The notes below the pieces were generated by a model. That model had not been told where the DNA came from. It saw only the letters and a program-made list of their open reading frames with translations, and did no database searches. A stretch of DNA of 10,128 bases from Planctomycetaceae bacterium (GTDB lineage: Bacteria > Planctomycetota > Planctomycetia > Planctomycetales > Planctomycetaceae), in assembly GCA_015487825.1 (NCBI GenBank), contig WFOZ01000366.1, forward strand, positions 1-10,128. The letters run 5' to 3'. Of this stretch, positions 8,057-10,128 are shown piece by piece. A program made the position numbers and the translations under genes. Numbering within the stretch: the stretch's first letter is position 1; each line of letters starts with the position of its first letter.

Positions 8057-9535
8057 ATGGATAATAATCAACACAATACAAACTTAGTTTCATCACGTAG
8101 ACACTTTCTTTCCACCGGAGCATTCAGCTTGGCTGGTGTTGCTTCTGCTTGTCTAATGCGAGATGAAGGCTTGCTCGCAGCGGAGAAAAAGACGAATAAG
8201 GAATTACGACCGGAACTGGCGCAGACGAGTTTCGATTTGAAACCGAAGCAACCCCTTTACGAGCCGAAAGCTCGTGCGATGATTTCGCTCTGGATGCAGG
8301 GTGGGCCGAGTCATCTGGACCTGTTCGATCCCAAGCCCTCGCTCACAAAACTGGACGGCAAAGACTACAAGGGGGATATCAAATACGATAATGCAGCTGA
8401 GGCCAGCCCGAAACTGTTCGCTTCCCCCTGGAAGTTCAAAAAGCACGGTGAGTGTGGCACCGAACTTTCCGAGTTACTTCCCTATCTGGGAGAAGTCGTC
8501 GATCAGATCACAGTCATTCGTTCGATGCATACCGGCGTGAATAATCATGGGCAATCAATCCGCGCATTACAAAACGGACGGATTCTTGGTGGACGGGCAA
8601 CCGTTGGAAGCTGGCTGACTTACGCACTTGGAAGTGAAACACAGGATTTGCCTGCCTATATGGCGTTGATCGATCCCGGTCAGCTACCTGTGATGGGTGT
8701 CGAAAACTGGTCGAACGGGTTTCTGCCTTCGTTGTATCAGGGAACGGTTGTGCGAGCCCAGGAACCTCGTATTTTGAATCTCGATCCTCCACCTTTCCTG
8801 AAAGGTGATCCTCAACTGCGGGCGCTATCGTATTTGAAGCAACTCAATCAGCGGCATTACGAAAGACGAAAAGGATATCACGATCTTGAAGCACGCATCG
8901 CCAGCTACGAATTAGCAGAGCATATGCAGCTGGCCGCCAAAGAAGCGATGAACCTGCAGGATGAATCTTTGGCAACGCAGAAGATGTACGGTATGGATAA
9001 ACCCGAAACAAAAGAGTATGGCTCTCGCTGCCTGATTGCTCGCAGGTTAATTGAGCGGGGTGTCCGTTTCGTTCAGATTTTCACTCCCAACCAGAAGTGG
9101 GATCATCACGGCAGTATTCGAACAAGCTTGCCGGCTGCCTGCAAAATTGTGGATCAACCTTCTGCTGCACTCGTTGCAGATCTGGCTCAACGTGGGCTTC
9201 TTGACAGCACCGCAGTGCAGTGGGGTGGCGAAATGGGCCGCCTGCCCGTGATCGAAAAAGACCGAGGTCCTGCAGCGCAAGGACGCGATCACAACACTTA
9301 CGGATTCAGTTGGTGGGTCGCAGGGGGCGGCTTCAAAGCCGGGCACGTTCATGGTGTGACTGACGAAGTTGGCCACAAAGCGGTCGAAAATGTCGTGAAC
9401 CATTACGACTACCACCTCACGCTATTGCATCTGTTCGGCCTGGATGCCAACAGGCTTATCTTCGAACAAAATGGTCGCGAACAATCGTTGATCGACAATC
9501 AGGGTGGTCAAATCGTTAAAGGAATCCTTGCTTAG
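8057..9535 (+). CDS. Tat-exported DUF1501 family protein
   Basis: This 492-residue protein is of the DUF1501 family, which is placed in the alkaline phosphatase/sulfatase-like fold group; its catalytic role is not established. The N-terminus has a twin-arginine signal, SRRHFLS (R14, R15), followed by the weakly hydrophobic AFSLAGVASACLM, so it should be exported folded. Typical family landmarks follow: MISLWMQGGPSHLDLFDPKP (from about 75), the HTGVNNHGQS region, WDHHG (348-352, possible metal ligands), GRDHNTYGFSWWVAGGG (from 409) and HYDYHLTLLHLFGLD near the C-terminus. Length is normal for the family. The ATG at 8057 lacks a strong Shine-Dalgarno sequence, GAAAGTGA being the nearest purine-rich stretch. 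It follows the PSCyt1/DUF1549/DUF1553 gene by 103 bp in the conserved planctomycete order, suggesting one operon and a joint envelope function. Confidence 0.95.
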   Translation: MDNNQHNTNLVSSRRHFLSTGAFSLAGVASACLMRDEGLLAAEKKTNKELRPELAQTSFDLKPKQPLYEPKARAMISLWMQGGPSHLDLFDPKPSLTKLDGKDYKGDIKYDNAAEASPKLFASPWKFKKHGECGTELSELLPYLGEVVDQITVIRSMHTGVNNHGQSIRALQNGRILGGRATVGSWLTYALGSETQDLPAYMALIDPGQLPVMGVENWSNGFLPSLYQGTVVRAQEPRILNLDPPPFLKGDPQLRALSYLKQLNQRHYERRKGYHDLEARIASYELAEHMQLAAKEAMNLQDESLATQKMYGMDKPETKEYGSRCLIARRLIERGVRFVQIFTPNQKWDHHGSIRTSLPAACKIVDQPSAALVADLAQRGLLDSTAVQWGGEMGRLPVIEKDRGPAAQGRDHNTYGFSWWVAGGGFKAGHVHGVTDEVGHKAVENVVNHYDYHLTLLHLFGLDANRLIFEQNGREQSLIDNQGGQIVKGILA

Positions 9536-9598
9536 CTGGACAGCGTCAGGCTCTATTTGGAGATTGATTGTAACTCGTGATATATTGATGTTATTGAC

Positions 9599-9626
9599 TC
9601 GTTCCCAAGGTCCACATTGGGAACGA
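9599..9626. repeat. Perfect 10-bp palindrome, REP-like dispersed repeat or terminator hairpin
   Basis: TCGTTCCCAA (9599-9608) and TTGGGAACGA (9617-9626) form a perfect 10-bp stem with an 8-base loop, 63 bases after the DUF1501 stop. No T-run follows (ATTAAACTT), which argues against a simple intrinsic terminator. I recall very similar GTTCCCA...TGGGAAC palindromes dispersed in many bacterial genomes, including planctomycetes and cyanobacteria, so a mobile or REP-like repeat is the preferred reading. It could still end the DUF1501 transcript. Confidence 0.55.
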
Positions 9627-9820
9627 ATTAAACTTGGCGCTATCCAGACGAGTGAGCTTTCTCAAGTTATTGCTCTGTTTTGATCAGACCTGTTTTTCTC
9701 TGAGATACTTGACGGCAGTGCACGCATGGTGGAGACTTACTGTTCTGTTGTGAGTTGCACTTCCGATAACTGCCCCAAGAGATATTATCCGGGGGTTTTA
9801 AGCTTAAACAGGGCCACAAG
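9627..9820. other. Gene-poor spacer before the zinc-ribbon gene
   Basis: No recognisable gene or RNA was seen here. The only details are a 32-codon ORF (9726-9824) overlapping the next start as ATGA, and a 12-base palindrome TTTAAGCTTAAA (9797-9808) directly before the ribosome binding site of the next gene, which could be an operator or chance. Confidence 0.4.
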
Positions 9821-10128
9821 ATGAAAACTGCGTGTACACATTGTGGTCAGTCCTACCGTATGGATAACGATACGATTGGCAAGAAAGCAAATTGCAGAAA
9901 ATGCGGCAAAGCGTTTCGTGTCGCAGCTGATTCTGATTCGACAAATAGTTCTAATTCTGCGAACAGTTCAAGGCAAACCAAACGATCGTTAGATACTACT
10001 TCCTTCTCGGTGGTAGAGTCGAGAAGTCAGAAAAGAAGAAATGCTGCCAGGTCGCCGGAAGAGAAATTGCAGAAACTTCTTAAAGGCTTTGAGGGAGAGT
10101 TTCCACGCCCGCGGGTTAAGTTTTTGCA
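9821..10128 (+). CDS. Zinc-ribbon (MJ0042-type) protein, 3' partial
   Basis: The frame opens at ATG 9821, with CAGGG seven bases upstream, and stays open to the window end (102 codons plus two bases). The first 35 residues form a zinc ribbon with C5-x-x-C8 and C25-x-x-C28 in the pattern MKTACTHCGQSYRM...KKANCRKCGKAFRV, matching the MJ0042-type N-terminal zinc fingers common in planctomycetes and deltaproteobacteria. A serine/asparagine-rich, then basic linker follows (about 36-80), leading to EEKLQKLLKGFEGEFPRPRVKFL. In this class the zinc ribbon usually heads a longer protein, often with membrane helices, so the function lies in the missing part. It is cut by the end of the window, not visibly broken. 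Confidence 0.8.
   Translation, partial: MKTACTHCGQSYRMDNDTIGKKANCRKCGKAFRVAADSDSTNSSNSANSSRQTKRSLDTTSFSVVESRSQKRRNAARSPEEKLQKLLKGFEGEFPRPRVKFL

Overview
The window looks like chromosomal DNA of a planctomycete, probably of the Gimesia/Rubinisphaera kind (Planctomycetaceae). The evidence is the company of genes: a secreted sulfatase with a CTPTR active-site motif, a planctomycete cytochrome protein (PSCyt1 + DUF1549 + DUF1553) followed by a Tat-exported DUF1501 protein, an ABC permease fused to a CPBP protease, and a zinc-ribbon protein start. Base composition appears near 50% GC with loosely packed genes. The genus is inferred from gene content and was not computed.

Layout. Positions 1-2340 (+) hold the 3' part of an ABC-2 type permease/CPBP intramembrane protease fusion; its first residues lie before the window. 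It converges on a minus-strand pair: a secreted sulfatase (4373-2802) and, 47 bp downstream, a small two-helix membrane protein (2754-2458). A divergent intergenic region (4374-4518) carries several CTAT/ATAG dyads. Next come two overlapping small reading frames (4519-4653 and 4620-4910) that may be one frameshifted gene. The cytochrome/DUF1549/DUF1553 protein (5038-7953) and the DUF1501 protein (8057-9535) follow as a probable two-gene operon. A spacer with a perfect 10-bp palindrome leads into the start of a zinc-ribbon protein (9821 onward), cut by the window end.

How the genes may work together. In planctomycetes, PSCyt1/DUF1549/DUF1553 and DUF1501 genes are habitually paired and often lie near secreted sulfatases. 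This suggests, by inference only, an envelope-located system linked to use of sulfated polysaccharides. The permease/protease fusion belongs to an efflux (Nat-like) ABC system whose ATPase partner would lie upstream.

I found no convincing wholly new multi-gene system. The most noteworthy signals are non-coding or structural: a tandem of degenerate heptamers overlapping the stop codon at 7951-7985, a perfect palindrome at 9599-9626, helically phased CTAT motifs in the divergent promoter region, a likely frameshifted small gene, and an internal duplication inside the DUF1549/DUF1553 protein. No tRNA, rRNA, CRISPR array, transposase or attachment site was seen.
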